Of a stretch of DNA of 64,000 nucleotides, positions 28,096-37,684 are shown piece by piece (position 1 is the first letter of the stretch; every line of letters begins with the position of its first letter). Location of the stretch: positions 310,001-374,000 of the forward strand of contig NZ_CP011254.1 in NCBI RefSeq assembly GCF_001006005.1. Reading direction: 5' to 3'. This stretch comes from Serratia fonticola. GTDB lineage: Bacteria > Pseudomonadota > Gammaproteobacteria > Enterobacterales > Enterobacteriaceae. The translations under genes and the position numbers were made by a program. The notes below the pieces were generated by a model. The model was not told the DNA's origin, did no database searches, and saw only the letters and a program-made list of their open reading frames with translations.

Positions 28096-29139
28096 CTATG
28101 CCACAGTGCTGAAGCGGTGTTCAGTCTGGCTGTAATAGTTTTCCCCTGGGCGCAGCACTACGTTGCCAAAATGGGCGTGGTGAATGCTGTCTGGGAACGC
28201 CTGGGTTTCAAGGCAGATGCCGGAAAATGCCTGATAGCGATGGCCAGCCTTGCCATTCCAGATCTTGTTGGAAAGCTTAAAGGCGTTATAAAACTGCACG
28301 CCCGGCAGCGAGGTGTGCACTTCCATCACCCGCCCGGTCTGTGGGCAAATCAGGCTGGCGGCGGGATGCAAAGCCCCCTCAGCCGGCTTGAGCACGTAGT
28401 TCATATCAAAATCCTGCGCCGGGCGGTGCAGCATGGCGTCCCCAAGACGACGGGCGTTGCGGAAATCAAATGCCGTCCCGGCAACGCGGCGGATTTCACC
28501 GGTGGGCAGCATGGTGGTTTCATCTACCGGCGTCATAAAGTCGGCGTCGATCTTGAGCTGCTGATCGTGGATCAGGTGCTGATGCCCACGCAGGTTGTAG
28601 TGGCTGTGATTGACCAGATTGACCAACGTCGGCTTGTCCGTCTGTGCCTCAAAGCTCAGCGTCATCACGTTGTCTTCCGTCAGGCCGATGCGGTGACGAA
28701 CCTGCAGATTGCCCGGATAGCCTTCCTCACCATCGATAGAGGTACGGCTGAAAATAATACCGTCGCCGTCTTCCTGTGCCTGCCAGACATACTTGTCAAA
28801 ACCCCGACGTCCTCCGTGCAGGTGTTGCCCGGTAGGGAGTTCATTGGTGGCCAGAATATATTCCTGACCGTCGATGCTGAAACGTCCACCAGCGATACGG
28901 TTGGCGCAGCGCCCGGCAATCGCGCCGAAGAACGGATGCCCAGCCTGATAAGCCGCCAAATTGTCGAAACCCATCACGACATCTTCCGCCTGCCCATGGC
29001 GATCCGGCACCCAAAGCTGAGTAATGATGCAGCCGTAATCGGTCACACACAGCCGCATCCCGTTGGCATTGGTCAGCGTGAAAAGGGAAACGGCCTGCCC
29101 CTGATGTTCGCCAAAATGCTGGCGTTGAATGGTTGTCAT
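28096..29139 (-). CDS. Aldose 1-epimerase (GalM family), predicted sulfoquinovose mutarotase
   Basis: A 347-residue protein with the GalM catalytic set: NRI with Arg81, QHLHGG (His106 and His108), VNHSHYNL (His178 and His180) and the base Glu311 in CLETQAFPDS. It interconverts alpha and beta anomers of a sugar. In this cluster the substrate is probably sulfoquinovose freed by YihQ. Length and motif text are of the classical GalM type rather than the shorter E. coli YihR (about 308 residues), so this position too may have been filled by a different family member. It lies 28 bases upstream of the isomerase gene start and is clearly cotranscribed. Confidence 0.85.
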   Translation of the reverse strand: MTTIQRQHFGEHQGQAVSLFTLTNANGMRLCVTDYGCIITQLWVPDRHGQAEDVVMGFDNLAAYQAGHPFFGAIAGRCANRIAGGRFSIDGQEYILATNELPTGQHLHGGRRGFDKYVWQAQEDGDGIIFSRTSIDGEEGYPGNLQVRHRIGLTEDNVMTLSFEAQTDKPTLVNLVNHSHYNLRGHQHLIHDQQLKIDADFMTPVDETTMLPTGEIRRVAGTAFDFRNARRLGDAMLHRPAQDFDMNYVLKPAEGALHPAASLICPQTGRVMEVHTSLPGVQFYNAFKLSNKIWNGKAGHRYQAFSGICLETQAFPDSIHHAHFGNVVLRPGENYYSQTEHRFSTVA

Positions 29140-29186
29140 AATCGATGCCCTATGGTTAGCGCGGCAGCTTGCCGCGCAACGGATGC

Positions 29187-30050
29187 TTAAAACTGAGCGG
29201 CTTTGCCCTGGCTGCCAAACAGCCTGATTTTTTCGGCGACTTTGGCCTGCATCACATCACGGCCATGCCCGAGCGACACCGCCAAGACAAACTCGTGAGG
29301 ATCCTTGCCGAGCACTTCAGCCATCCCCTGGGTGAAGGCCTGCCGCAGTTCGGTGTCCACGTTCACCTTGGCGACCCCCAGTGAGACCGCCTTGCGGATC
29401 TGGTCATCCGGTACGCCGGAGCCGCCGTGCAGGACAATCGGTTTTTTGACGATCTCGCGGATCTCTTGCAGGCGTTCGAACGCCAGCTTGGGCTCCTGTT
29501 TGTACAGGCCGTGAGCGGTGCCGATGGACACTGCCAGATAATCCACCGTGGTCGATTGAGCAAACTGCAGCGCTTCGTCACTGCTGGTGATCAGGGCGTC
29601 TTTTTCGTCGACCGAAATATCATCCTCGGTGCCGCCGATCTTGCCAATTTCGCCTTCGACCCCAATGTTCAGCACATGGGCAACGTCCGCCACGGCACGG
29701 GTGATCCGCACGTTTTCGTCAAATGACAGGTGAGAGCCGTCAAACATCACCGACTGGAACCCGGCCTGCACCGCCTGCATGGTCTGTTCAAAGCTGCGGC
29801 TGTGATCCAGGTGGATGCACACCGGCACCGTGATATCGTGCATAAACGCATCGATCATCGCCTTCATGGGCTCCAGACCCATCACGCTAATCACTTTCTG
29901 CCCCACCTGGATCATGATCGGGGCCTGCTCCTGTTCGGCTGCCAGTAAAATGGCGCGAATGGTTTCGGCGTTGTGTGCGCTGAACGCGCCGATGGCATAG
30001 CCGTTTTCCCATGCATGTTGGATCATGGTGTTACCAGATAAATAAGGCAT
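29187..30050 (-). CDS. Class II (zinc) ketose-bisphosphate aldolase family, predicted SFP aldolase
   Basis: A 287-residue TIM-barrel aldolase of the GatY/KbaY/FbaA type. The catalytic Asp82 and zinc ligands His83 (IHLDHSRS), His180 (SIGTAHGLY) and His208 (VLHGGSG) fall at the same numbers as in the tagatose-bisphosphate aldolases, with VEGEIG and IGGTEDD between. In E. coli sulfoglycolysis the step is done by YihT, a class I Schiff-base enzyme; here a metal enzyme stands in its place beside yihU. I infer cleavage of 6-deoxy-6-sulfofructose-1-phosphate to DHAP and sulfolactaldehyde. The ATG at 30050 follows GGGAGAAG. Confidence 0.85.
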   Translation of the reverse strand: MPYLSGNTMIQHAWENGYAIGAFSAHNAETIRAILLAAEQEQAPIMIQVGQKVISVMGLEPMKAMIDAFMHDITVPVCIHLDHSRSFEQTMQAVQAGFQSVMFDGSHLSFDENVRITRAVADVAHVLNIGVEGEIGKIGGTEDDISVDEKDALITSSDEALQFAQSTTVDYLAVSIGTAHGLYKQEPKLAFERLQEIREIVKKPIVLHGGSGVPDDQIRKAVSLGVAKVNVDTELRQAFTQGMAEVLGKDPHEFVLAVSLGHGRDVMQAKVAEKIRLFGSQGKAAQF

Positions 30051-30098
30051 TTCTTCTCCCCTCTGCGCGCTGCATAGCAACCGCAATTACGTTAAGTG

Positions 30099-30989
30099 TT
30101 ACGCGTTATTCGCTCTGCCCGAAGCAGCCCGAACCTGTTCCAAAATGGCACTCCAATCCTGACGCCCGCGCCCGCTGGCCCGCGCCTGGCTATAAACCTC
30201 GCGTGAGGCTGCGCCCATCGGCATGGCAACGTGCAACTGATTGGCCACATCCAGCGCTATGCCCAGATCCTTGTGCGCCAGATCGATCATGAACGCCGGG
30301 CTGAGATCACCCTTCAGCACCTTGTTTGGCCAGGTGGTGGTGAAATGCCCCTTGCCTGCCGGTGTGCCGCTCATGACTTGCAGCGCAACGTCAAACGACA
30401 GTCCTAGCGCCTCGCACAGCACCGCAGCCTCGGCAGACAGCGCGTTGAGGGCGATGCTCATGTAGTTGTTGATCAGCTTCACGCGGATCCCCATGCCCGG
30501 CCCACCGGCGTTGATCAGTTCCGAGCCCATCGCCATCAGCACTGGCGTTGCGCGCTCCACCTGCTCGGCAGTCCCACCTGCCAGGATCAGCAACGTGCCA
30601 GCCTGAGCATGGTCTGAAGTCCGCCCGACCGGGGCATCCATCAGGCTAAAGCCCCGTGCCTGCATCTGGGCAATCAGCCGGTCCGTTTGCAGTGGGTGGA
30701 TGGTGGACATATCCATCACCAATGCCGCAGGCGATAAGGTGCAGCACACCCCCTCGCCACCAAATAGCACCTCATGCACCAGTTCGCCATTAGGCAACAT
30801 GGTGATGACGAACTCCGCGTCCAGTGCCGCCTGCGCCGGGCTGGCTGCCGCCTTGGCCCCCTGAGCTACCAAAGCGCTGACCGCCGCCGGGCTGATATCA
30901 AAAACGTTCAGCCGGTGCCCCTGCTTGATCAGGTTGCTGGCCATCGGCGCGCCCATTTGCCCTAGCCCGATAAATGCGATCTGTGCCAT
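30099..30989 (-). CDS. yihU: 3-sulfolactaldehyde reductase YihU
   Basis: A 296-residue beta-hydroxyacid dehydrogenase: NAD-binding [16 protein letters not shown] (residues 4-19), substrate-binding [11 protein letters not shown], and the catalytic lysine in [16 protein letters not shown]. The match to E. coli YihU is close over the whole length, including [39 protein letters not shown]. It reduces sulfolactaldehyde to 2,3-dihydroxypropane-1-sulfonate with NADH. It is the first gene of the leftward operon, after AGGAGA. Confidence 0.95.
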   Translation of the reverse strand: MAQIAFIGLGQMGAPMASNLIKQGHRLNVFDISPAAVSALVAQGAKAAASPAQAALDAEFVITMLPNGELVHEVLFGGEGVCCTLSPAALVMDMSTIHPLQTDRLIAQMQARGFSLMDAPVGRTSDHAQAGTLLILAGGTAEQVERATPVLMAMGSELINAGGPGMGIRVKLINNYMSIALNALSAEAAVLCEALGLSFDVALQVMSGTPAGKGHFTTTWPNKVLKGDLSPAFMIDLAHKDLGIALDVANQLHVAMPMGAASREVYSQARASGRGRQDWSAILEQVRAASGRANNA

Positions 30990-31035
30990 GGTTCTCTCCT
31001 GTTGGTTACCAGTGTCATCTCTGTGTCATCTCACC

Positions 31036-31102
31036 GACCACAAATCAGACCATTTTTGTCTGTTTTTGATCGTATTTGTAATTTATGGTCAAAAAATTGA
31101 CA
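31036..31102. promoter_or_regulatory. Nested palindromes between yihU and yihV (predicted YihW operator)
   Basis: GACCACAAAT at 31036-31045 is mirrored by ATTTATGGTC at 31081-31090 (nine of ten). Inside are CAGAC/GTCTG at 31046-31062 and TTTTTGATC/GGTCAAAAA at 31063-31096. TTGACA at 31097-31102 looks like a -35 toward yihV. In E. coli the DeoR-type regulator YihW (CsqR) acts at the equivalent spacer. Assignment to YihW is inference. Confidence 0.5.
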
Positions 31103-31213
31103 GCCGTCACTCTTTTAACATTTGAGTGAATTAAAATGGTGGCAGCGTGATCGGCAGCCACTTTTTGCTGAAAACCGTTCGCTTACACAGATCAACATCC
31201 AGGGATCCAGACC

Positions 31214-32110
31214 ATGACTCGAATCGCATGCGTAGGCATTGCAGTGCAAGACCGCCTGTATTACGTAGAGAAACTGCCTGAAGGCGGGGGGAAATATGTT
31301 GCTACCGACTACCGCGAAATTGGCGGAGGCCCGGCGGCAACGGCTGCGGTGGCCGCAGCCAGATTGGGCGCAGAGGTAGATTTCATTGGCCGGGTCGGGG
31401 ACGATGCCACCGGGCAAACCCTGTTGGCCGAGTTAGGCAGCTATGGTGTGAATGTCAGACATGCCCGCCGTTGCCCACAGGCGCGCTCATCGCAATCGGC
31501 TGTGCTGGTGGATGCCCAGGGAGAACGCATGATCATCAACCATCCCAGCCCAGACTTACCCGAGGATGCCGAATGGCTGCATAACATCGACTTTAGCCAG
31601 TACGATGTGGTGTTGGCGGACGTGCGTTGGCATCAGGGCGCGCTGACTGCCTTCACCTTGGCCCGGCGCGCGGGTGTCACTACCCTGTTGGACGCCGATG
31701 TCACACCGCAGGATATCCACCCGCTAGTTGCTTTGGCGGACCATGCCGCCTTCTCCGAACCGGGTTTGCTGCGGATGACAGGAAAAACAGATATCGAGCA
31801 GGGATTGCGTGCAGCAAAAAATGACAAAAACGGACAAGTTTATGTCACTCAGGGTAAACATGGCTGTTTCTGGCTGGAAAACGCTCAACTGAAACATCAG
31901 CCAGGCTTTTCGGTTGAGGTGGTGGATACCACGGGGGCTGGCGACGTTTTCCACGGTGCGCTGGCGGTAGCCTTGGGTTCACAGGCCGATATAGCTCAGG
32001 CGGTGCGTTACGCCAATGCAGTTGCCGCATTGAAGTGTACCCGTCCTGGCGGGCGCGCTGGCATTCCCAATTGTGATCAAACTGACTCTTTCCTGGCCAG
32101 TTTTGTATAA
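31214..32110 (+). CDS. yihV: 6-deoxy-6-sulfofructose kinase YihV
   Basis: A 298-residue PfkB/ribokinase-family kinase: N-terminal IACVGIAVQDRLYYVEKLP, the GGGPAATAAVAAARLGA stretch and the C-terminal anion hole DTTGAGDVFHGALAVAL with its catalytic Asp. It follows E. coli YihV closely, including the end ALKCTRPGGRAGIPNCDQT. It phosphorylates sulfofructose with ATP to give SFP. It is divergent from yihU and 36 bases before yihW. Confidence 0.95.
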   Translation: MTRIACVGIAVQDRLYYVEKLPEGGGKYVATDYREIGGGPAATAAVAAARLGAEVDFIGRVGDDATGQTLLAELGSYGVNVRHARRCPQARSSQSAVLVDAQGERMIINHPSPDLPEDAEWLHNIDFSQYDVVLADVRWHQGALTAFTLARRAGVTTLLDADVTPQDIHPLVALADHAAFSEPGLLRMTGKTDIEQGLRAAKNDKNGQVYVTQGKHGCFWLENAQLKHQPGFSVEVVDTTGAGDVFHGALAVALGSQADIAQAVRYANAVAALKCTRPGGRAGIPNCDQTDSFLASFV

Positions 32111-32146
32111 TATGGTTGGCCGATGACAATATTAAGGGAGCGGAGC

Positions 32147-32947
32147 ATGAGTCTGACTGAACTTACCGGCAACCCACGCCACGATCAGCTGATCCAGTTG
32201 ATCGCCAAGCGCGGCTATATGAACATCGACGAGCTGGCGCAATTGCTGGAAGTGTCTACACAGACGGTCAGGCGCGATATCCGCAAATTGAGCGAGCAGG
32301 GGCTGATTAGCCGCCATCATGGGGGCGCAGGTCGTGCCTCTAGCGTGGTCAACACGGCCTTTGAGCAACGGGAACTCTCTTACACACAAGAGAAGATAGC
32401 CATTGCGGAGGCCATTGCCGATTACATTCCCGATCGTTCCACCATTTTTATCACCATCGGCACCACCGTTGAGCATGTTGCCCGGGCGCTGATGAACCAC
32501 AGCCACCTGCGCATCATTACCAACAGCCTACGGGTGGCGCATATCCTGTATAAAAACACCGAGTTCGAAGTGATGGTGCCGGGCGGCACGCTGCGCCCCA
32601 ATAACGGCGGTATCATCGGCCCCAGCGCCGTAAGCTTTGTGGAAGGCTTTCGCGCCGACTATTTGATCACCAGCGTAGGGGCAATCGAAGCCAACGGCGA
32701 TCTGCTGGAATTTGACGTGAATGAGTCCAGCGTGGTGAAAGCGATGATGGCGCACTCACGTCATATTCTGCTGGCTGCGGACCACACCAAGTTTCACGCA
32801 TCTGCAGCGGTGGAAATCGGCAATACCCGACAGGCGACCGCGTTGTTTACCGACCTACCTCCCCCCTCAGCAATGGGATCGGTGTTACAGCAGCAGCAAG
32901 TGGAACTGGTCGTTATTCCCACCGGCAGCGAAGAACCCACGCTCTGA
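32147..32947 (+). CDS. yihW: DeoR-family regulator YihW (CsqR)
   Basis: A 266-residue repressor: DeoR helix-turn-helix (residues 12-60, HDQLIQLIAKRGYMNIDELAQLL... TVRRDIRKLSEQGLISRHHGGA) and a sugar-phosphate-sensing domain with IFITIGTTVEHVA and the DHTKFH loop. It closely matches E. coli YihW, which represses the yih genes until sulfoquinovose or its glycoside is present. I chose ATG 32147 (MSLTELTGNPRHDQL, as in E. coli) after GGAG; an earlier ATG lies at 32123. Confidence 0.94.
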   Translation: MSLTELTGNPRHDQLIQLIAKRGYMNIDELAQLLEVSTQTVRRDIRKLSEQGLISRHHGGAGRASSVVNTAFEQRELSYTQEKIAIAEAIADYIPDRSTIFITIGTTVEHVARALMNHSHLRIITNSLRVAHILYKNTEFEVMVPGGTLRPNNGGIIGPSAVSFVEGFRADYLITSVGAIEANGDLLEFDVNESSVVKAMMAHSRHILLAADHTKFHASAAVEIGNTRQATALFTDLPPPSAMGSVLQQQQVELVVIPTGSEEPTL

Positions 32948-33290
32948 TCTAAGGTGGTAAACCCGCTGATTTTCCTGCCGTTCGTCAATGCACGCAGAAC
33001 TTTACTATGCGTGCATTAATTACCCATTTGACGCTGCCAATATTCCCTGCAAATAGTTGCCATAGTCGCCAATATATCCGGCCATTCCCTCTTAATGATT
33101 AAGGTTAATTAAGTATGTAAAAATCCGCTAATTATGCCCAATCATCAAACCTGCTATCACTAGAAAAATCTTACGATATGAACATTGAGGGTTGTCTCAG
33201 AATGTCAGTGTGTTAGGGTATAGGGCACTCTTATTTTCTATTAGGACAATTTTAGCGTTTGATAATAAACCAAAGGAAACAGCGAATTGC
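32948..33290 (+). promoter_or_regulatory. proU control region with P2-type promoter
   Basis: This 343-bp gap holds no gene. A promoter matching E. coli proU P2 is visible: -35 TTGTCT at 33192-33197, 16 bases, -10 TAGGGT at 33214-33219. The stretch upstream (about 33040-33180) is clearly A+T-rich and could serve as an H-NS-bound silencing element, as at E. coli proU. Osmotic induction is inferred from the match. Confidence 0.75.
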
Positions 33291-34493
33291 ATGGCAATTA
33301 AACTAGAAGTTAAAAATTTATATAAGATATTTGGTGAGCACCCGGAACGCGCATTTAAGCTGATAGACAAAGGTTTGACGAAAGACCAGCTGCTGGAAAA
33401 AACGGGGTTATCACTTGGCGTCAAGAACGCCTCTCTGGCCATTGAAGAAGGCGAGATATTTGTCATCATGGGGCTTTCCGGTTCCGGTAAATCCACCTTG
33501 GTACGCCTTCTCAATCGTCTGATAGAACCCACCCGCGGTGAGGTGCTGATTGACGGCGAGGATATATCCAAAATATCCGATGCTGCGCTGCGCACCGTAC
33601 GGCGTAATAAGATCAGTATGGTGTTCCAGTCATTCGCCTTAATGCCGCATATGAACGTATTAAATAATACTGCGTTCGGCATGGAATTAGCGGGCATTCC
33701 TTTACAGGAGCGCCAGGAAAAAGCGCTGGATGCGTTACGTCAGGTTGGGCTGGAAAATTATGCCAATGCCTATCCCGATGAACTGTCCGGTGGTATGCGC
33801 CAGCGTGTCGGCTTAGCCCGCGCCATGGCTAACGATCCGGATATATTGTTAATGGATGAAGCCTTCTCTGCGCTGGACCCATTAATTCGTGCCGAGATGC
33901 AGGATGAGCTCGTCAAATTACAGGCGAAACATCAGCGCACCATCGTCTTTATTTCCCACGATCTGGATGAAGCAATGCGTATTGGCGATCGTATTGCCAT
34001 TATGCAGGGCGGCGAAGTGATCCAGGTGGGTACCCCGGATGAGATATTAAATAATCCGGCCAACGATTATGTGCGTACCTTCTTCCGCGGCGTCGATATC
34101 AGCCACGTATTCAGTGCCAAAGATATCGCCAAACGTCGCCCGGTGACCCTGATCCGTAAGACCCCCGGTTTTGGTCCGCGCTCTGCGTTGCAGATCCTGC
34201 GTGATGAAGACCGTGACTATGGCTACGTGCTTGAACGCGGCCAGAAATTTATCGGCGTGGTATCGATAGACTCTCTCAAGCAGGCGCTGGCGGCCAATCA
34301 AACGCTGGACGACGCCTTGCTGGATGCCCCACTGCCCGTTCCGGCGGATATGCCGCTGAGCGAGCTGATCTCACTGGTAGCACAGGCCCCTTGCGCCGTG
34401 CCGGTGGTCGGGGAAGACAACAACTATATCGGTATTATTTCCAAAGGCATGCTGCTGCAGGCTTTAGATAAAGAGGGCCCTACGAATGAGTGA
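33291..34493 (+). CDS. proV: Glycine betaine/proline ABC transporter ATPase ProV
   Basis: A 400-residue ATPase: Walker [10 protein letters not shown] (near 61-69), signature [14 protein letters not shown], Walker [13 protein letters not shown], the H-loop [10 protein letters not shown], and two C-terminal CBS domains (about 280-400) that sense ionic strength in this family. It matches E. coli ProV from MAIKLE onward, so I use ATG 33291; the AAGGAAA site is somewhat far upstream. It powers uptake of osmoprotectants. It overlaps proW by eight bases. Confidence 0.96.
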   Translation: MAIKLEVKNLYKIFGEHPERAFKLIDKGLTKDQLLEKTGLSLGVKNASLAIEEGEIFVIMGLSGSGKSTLVRLLNRLIEPTRGEVLIDGEDISKISDAALRTVRRNKISMVFQSFALMPHMNVLNNTAFGMELAGIPLQERQEKALDALRQVGLENYANAYPDELSGGMRQRVGLARAMANDPDILLMDEAFSALDPLIRAEMQDELVKLQAKHQRTIVFISHDLDEAMRIGDRIAIMQGGEVIQVGTPDEILNNPANDYVRTFFRGVDISHVFSAKDIAKRRPVTLIRKTPGFGPRSALQILRDEDRDYGYVLERGQKFIGVVSIDSLKQALAANQTLDDALLDAPLPVPADMPLSELISLVAQAPCAVPVVGEDNNYIGIISKGMLLQALDKEGPTNE

Positions 34494-35595
34494 TAATCAG
34501 GATCCATGGGCAACGGCTGCCACATCCCCTAACGACGCCCCGGCAACCCAGGCTGCCACCAGCAGCGATCCCTGGGCAACCGGCGCACCTGCAGACAGTG
34601 TGCCCCATGATGCCGCTAATCAGGCCGCATCGAGCGCTGACTGGCTTAACAGCGCCCCAGTGGAGCCCGAGCACTTTAGCCTGCTGGATCCGTTCCACAA
34701 GGCTTGGGTGCCGTTTGACAGCTGGGTCACCCACGCCATTGATTGGCTGGTGCTGCACTTCCGTCCGCTGTTCCAGGGCATTCGCGTGCCGGTAGATTTC
34801 ATCCTCAGCGGTTTCCAGCAGTTTTTGCTGGGTATGCCTGCTCCAGTCGCCATTTTGCTGTTCTCGCTGATCGCCTGGCAGATATCCAGCCTCGGCATGG
34901 GGGCCGCTACGCTGCTGTCGTTAGTCGCCATCGGCGCTATCGGGGCCTGGTCACAGGCGATGGTCACGCTGGCGCTGGTGCTCACCGCCCTGTTCTTCTG
35001 CATCTTGATAGGTCTGCCGTTGGGCATATGGTTGGCCCGCAGCAAACATGCCGCCAAGGTGATCCGGCCACTGCTTGACGCCATGCAGACCACGCCAGCC
35101 TTCGTCTATCTGGTGCCGATCGTCATGCTTTTCGGTATCGGTAACGTGCCGGGGGTGGTGGTAACAATCATCTTCGCCCTGCCGCCCATCGTACGTCTGA
35201 CGATCCTGGGCATCAAACAGGTGCCGGAAGATCTGATCGAAGCCGCCGAATCCTTCGGCTCCAGCCCGCGCCAGTTGCTGTTTAAAGTGCAGCTGCCGCT
35301 GGCCATGCCAACCATCATGGCCGGGGTTAACCAAACGCTGATGCTGGCGCTGTCGATGGTGGTTATCGCCTCGATGATCGCCGTAGGCGGTCTGGGCCAG
35401 ATGGTGCTGCGTGGCATCGGCCGCCTGGATATGGGGCTGGCCGCCGTAGGTGGCGTCGGTATCGTTATTCTGGCCATTATTCTCGATCGTCTCACCCAGT
35501 CGCTGGGGCGCGATCGCCGCAGTAAAGGGCTAGGCCGCTGGTATACCCACGGCCCAATCGGGTTGATCGCTCGCCCGTTTATCAAAAAAGCCTGA
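34486..35595 (+). CDS. proW: Glycine betaine/proline ABC permease ProW
   Basis: A 369-residue permease. The first 60 or so residues are hydrophilic with repeats of DPWAT, an N-terminal tail typical of ProW. Then come about seven membrane helices and the ATPase-contact loop [32 protein letters not shown]. It forms the membrane channel with ProV. Its start lies inside the end of proV, giving coupled translation. Confidence 0.96.
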   Translation: MSDNQDPWATAATSPNDAPATQAATSSDPWATGAPADSVPHDAANQAASSADWLNSAPVEPEHFSLLDPFHKAWVPFDSWVTHAIDWLVLHFRPLFQGIRVPVDFILSGFQQFLLGMPAPVAILLFSLIAWQISSLGMGAATLLSLVAIGAIGAWSQAMVTLALVLTALFFCILIGLPLGIWLARSKHAAKVIRPLLDAMQTTPAFVYLVPIVMLFGIGNVPGVVVTIIFALPPIVRLTILGIKQVPEDLIEAAESFGSSPRQLLFKVQLPLAMPTIMAGVNQTLMLALSMVVIASMIAVGGLGQMVLRGIGRLDMGLAAVGGVGIVILAIILDRLTQSLGRDRRSKGLGRWYTHGPIGLIARPFIKKA

Positions 35596-35667
35596 TCGTT
35601 CTACCCGCCAGCGGCTTACTGCCCTGGCGGGCTATCTCCAAACAACATCAATAACAGAGGAAAAACT

Positions 35668-36669
35668 ATGCGCACTACAGGGATCTGGGCGATTGCCCTT
35701 ACCACACTGCTTGGTTCACAGGTTGCTTCCGCTGCTGATTTGCCAGGAAAAGGTATTTCGGTACAACCGATACAGAGCACCATCTCCGAGGAGACCTTCC
35801 AAACGCTGCTGGTCAGCAAGGCATTGGAAAAACTCGGTTATGACGTCAAAGAGCCGCGTGAGGTGGACTACAACGTGGCCTACACTTCCATCGCCGCAGG
35901 GGATGCCACTTTTCTGGCAGTGAACTGGGATCAGTTGCACGCCGATCAGTATCAGGCCGCCGGGGGCGATAAAAAATTCTATCGTGAAGGGGCTTACGTC
36001 AGCGGCGCTGCTCAGGGCTACCTGATCGACAAAAAAACCGCCGACCAGTATCACATCACCAACGTTGAACAGCTAAAAGATCCGAAAATTGCCAAGCTGT
36101 TTGATACCAACGGTGACGGCAAGGCCGACTTGACCGGCTGTACCCCGGGCTGGGGCTGTGAAACGGTGATTAATCACCATATCGAAGCCTATGGCTTGGG
36201 CAAAACCGTGGAGCACAATCAGGGCAACTACGCCGCCATGATCTCCGATACCATCACCCGCTTCAAAGAAGGCAAACCGGTGCTGTATTACACCTGGACG
36301 CCGTACTGGGTCAGCGATGTGATGGTGCCTGGGCGTGACGTTGTCTGGCTGCAGGTGCCGTTCTCTTCCCTGCCGGGCGAGATGAAAGATGTCGATACCA
36401 AGCTGCCGAACGGGGCCAACTATGGCTTCCCGGTCAACACCATGCATATTGCCGCCAATAAGCAGTGGGCGCAGGCCAACCCTGCCGCCGCCAAGCTGTT
36501 TGCCATAATGAAACTGCCGATTGCCGACGTCAACGCGCAGAACCTGCGGATGCATGCAGGCCAGGCTTCCGAAGCCGACATCCAAAACCATGTCAACGGC
36601 TGGATCAAGGCTCACCAGGCCACGTTTGACGGTTGGGTGAAAACCGCCGCCGAAGCCGCCAAATCATAA
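35668..36669 (+). CDS. proX: Glycine betaine-binding periplasmic protein ProX
   Basis: A 333-residue exported binding protein: signal peptide residues 1-22 (cleaved after [10 protein letters not shown]), then a type II periplasmic binding fold. Aromatic residues for the quaternary amine cage are visible in [21 protein letters not shown] and [13 protein letters not shown] segments. It captures glycine betaine and proline betaine for ProVW. It follows proW by 72 bases in the same operon, with AGAGGAAA as ribosome site. Confidence 0.96.
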   Translation: MRTTGIWAIALTTLLGSQVASAADLPGKGISVQPIQSTISEETFQTLLVSKALEKLGYDVKEPREVDYNVAYTSIAAGDATFLAVNWDQLHADQYQAAGGDKKFYREGAYVSGAAQGYLIDKKTADQYHITNVEQLKDPKIAKLFDTNGDGKADLTGCTPGWGCETVINHHIEAYGLGKTVEHNQGNYAAMISDTITRFKEGKPVLYYTWTPYWVSDVMVPGRDVVWLQVPFSSLPGEMKDVDTKLPNGANYGFPVNTMHIAANKQWAQANPAAAKLFAIMKLPIADVNAQNLRMHAGQASEADIQNHVNGWIKAHQATFDGWVKTAAEAAKS

Positions 36670-36702
36670 TATCCCCATGGGCGCGGCTTATACGCTGCGC
36701 CC

Positions 36703-37581
36703 TCATTCCGGCAACATCATCTCGGTAAACTGTAAAAATCGTTCTGCCGTCTTCGACAGAGGTGGGTTCCACACGCAATACACCTGACGACGTGGACCAT
36801 CGACGATCGGAATAGCCACCAGCGAACTCAAACGCTGGGCCGTGGAAATCGGCACGATCCCCGCAGCCAGGCCTCGCCGTACCAGATTCTCCAACCATTC
36901 GATATGGTCGATCTCAAAGCTCACATGGCGTTTGATCCCTGCCGCCTGAAAGGCTCGGTCGGTCTGCCGCCGCGCTCCGGTTCCGCTATAGAAATCCACC
37001 AGCGGCACTTCTGACAGCGTTTGCAGATTGATGCGTTGATGCCCCGCCAGCGCATGTTCTGCGGCCACCAACGCAACCAGCGGCTCATCGGTCAACTGGC
37101 GATGCGACTCTGGCAGCATGTCTTTATCGCCCGGCCAGATGCCAACAAATGCCACATCGGTCTTCTGCTGGCGAATATCCTCCAGCAACACCTCACTAAT
37201 GCCAACGTACAGCCGGATATTCACCGCCGGATGATGACGGTGGAATTCCCCCAGCTTTTCGGTGAGGTCAATCGCGTTGATGGTTGAAATGGTGCCAATC
37301 GTTAACGTACCGGATACCGTACCAGCGGCCGCCACCACTTCCTCCACCAACGTCTGCTTGGCGGCCAACAACCGCTGCGCCGGTTGAATGAAAGCCCGGC
37401 CAGCGGTGGTCAGCTCAACGCGACGCGAAGTTCGCTCAAACAGCGTACAACCGAGTTCTTCTTCCAGTTTGGCGACCTGATGACTCAGGGCTGACTGCAC
37501 CGTATGGCAGCGCTGGGCAGCACGGGTAAAGCTCTGCTCCTCGGCCACCGCCAGGGCATAACGGATCTGTTTCAGATTCAT
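36703..37581 (-). CDS. LysR family transcriptional regulator
   Basis: A 292-residue LysR regulator: helix-turn-helix at residues 1-60 (YALAVAEEQSFTRAAQRCHTVQSALSHQVAKLEEELGCTLFERTSRRVELT) and an effector domain beginning around 90. It is divergent from an MFS exporter, 103 bases away, and presumably controls it. It converges on proX with only 33 bases between stops. The inducer cannot be deduced. Confidence 0.9.
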   Translation of the reverse strand: MNLKQIRYALAVAEEQSFTRAAQRCHTVQSALSHQVAKLEEELGCTLFERTSRRVELTTAGRAFIQPAQRLLAAKQTLVEEVVAAAGTVSGTLTIGTISTINAIDLTEKLGEFHRHHPAVNIRLYVGISEVLLEDIRQQKTDVAFVGIWPGDKDMLPESHRQLTDEPLVALVAAEHALAGHQRINLQTLSEVPLVDFYSGTGARRQTDRAFQAAGIKRHVSFEIDHIEWLENLVRRGLAAGIVPISTAQRLSSLVAIPIVDGPRRQVYCVWNPPLSKTAERFLQFTEMMLPE

Positions 37582-37684
37582 ACTATCTATCGCGAAATGA
37601 GATGGATCAGATGAAAATTATACATTGGTTTAACATTCTGTTCTGCCTGATACTTCGATCACAGATTTCCATTATTGAAGACCT

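Noticed and set aside
36679..36702. GGGCGC/GCGCCC hairpin as proX terminator
   Set aside because: The stem is short and there is no T-run in either direction, so I cannot support a terminator call.
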